A DNA stretch of 64,000 nt, from contig NC_092577.1 of assembly GCF_037975245.1 (NCBI RefSeq), forward strand, positions 802,001 through 866,000, written 5' to 3'. Source of the DNA: Apostichopus japonicus. Lineage: Eukaryota > Echinodermata > Holothuroidea > Aspidochirotida > Stichopodidae. Positions 63,607 to 64,000 of this stretch are shown piece by piece (position 1 is the stretch's first letter; each line of letters starts with the position of its first letter). The translations under genes and the position numbers were made by a program. The notes beneath the pieces are model-generated. The model saw only the letters and a list, made by a program, of their open reading frames with translations, made no database searches and had not been told where the DNA came from.

Positions 63607-64000
63607 GTAAGATAAATGAATATTCATTGAAATTGAGTACGTAAAGATCTTGGGAGAACTGATATTAAAGTTACAATTGTATTTATAATAAAAATTTCAA
63701 TAAGACAAAATTATTGACTAATTAAGCTATTTTGGTATGCTAGAAATTTTAATTTCTTCTTTCAGTTTTGTTGCACATGTCTGGAAATTCTGTTGGTTCT
63801 TCAGTATCTCTTTGTGACATATATTGCATATAAAGGTTAAATAAGTGCATGTATCCTGACTTCTAGGACACGTTTTATTTTAAAGCTATGAAATTTGAAT
63901 CTGTAAATTTATCACAAAATTATTTTGAAAAATTAAGTTACAAAATGTAATCTTAACTGTTACTCAAAATGTTGTTGAAAGCTTTTCCATATATTCATTT
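63607..64000. other. Start of intron 9
   Basis: AT-rich intronic sequence. No further exon before the window edge. Confidence 0.7.

Overview
The window is a piece of an animal nuclear genome. Its genes are split by GT-AG introns, both gene types encode secreted metazoan-style proteins (EF-hand, F5/8C-like), and most of the sequence is AT-rich non-coding DNA packed with minisatellites, MITEs, a tRNA-derived SINE and a non-LTR retrotransposon remnant. The repeat style and extracellular gene types suggest a marine invertebrate, probably a deuterostome such as an echinoderm. That placement is an inference, not something the sequence proves.

Three multi-exon genes can be assembled by hand. (1) On the minus strand at 446-3813 is a complete three-exon gene for a 128-residue secreted protein with two EF-hands. 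(2) On the minus strand at 20472-23057 is its paralogue (148 residues), with the same exon plan, the same intron phases, the same basic cleavage-like site at the first splice junction, and a TATA-like box at the same distance (about 118 bp) from the ATG. (3) On the plus strand from 45955 to beyond the right edge is a large secreted protein. Nine exons give 1177 residues in this window: signal peptide, glycine-rich region, an F5/8C (discoidin)-like segment on its own exons, then long beta-strand-rich repeats that continue out of the window.

The intergenic and intronic DNA is mostly repeats. Tandem arrays occur at 3300-3515 (95 bp, in an intron), 5630-6790 (32 bp), 7840-9890 (31 bp), 17640-18620 (51 bp), 23940-24690 (149-bp higher-order unit), 25311-26165 (28 bp, split by an insertion), 31836-32465 (20 bp), 33540-34070 (19 bp), 34570-35290 (46 bp) and 55085-55570 (120 bp, involving the third exon of the large gene). 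Mobile elements with readable ends include six 8-bp-TSD elements with hAT-like CA...TG ends (one is nested inside another, in intron 1 of the large gene). There is also a foldback element with GG...CC ends and an 8-bp TSD, a TA-flanked MITE, two copies of a palindromic element, and two copies of a tRNA-derived SINE. A CR1/L2-type retrotransposon 3' end lies in intron 6 of the large gene.

No prokaryotic-type systems, CRISPR arrays, rRNAs or convincing stand-alone tRNA genes were seen. The two small EF-hand genes look like a local duplication. The large gene looks like a modular extracellular or adhesive protein built by exon shuffling. A functional link between the two gene types is not shown by the sequence.
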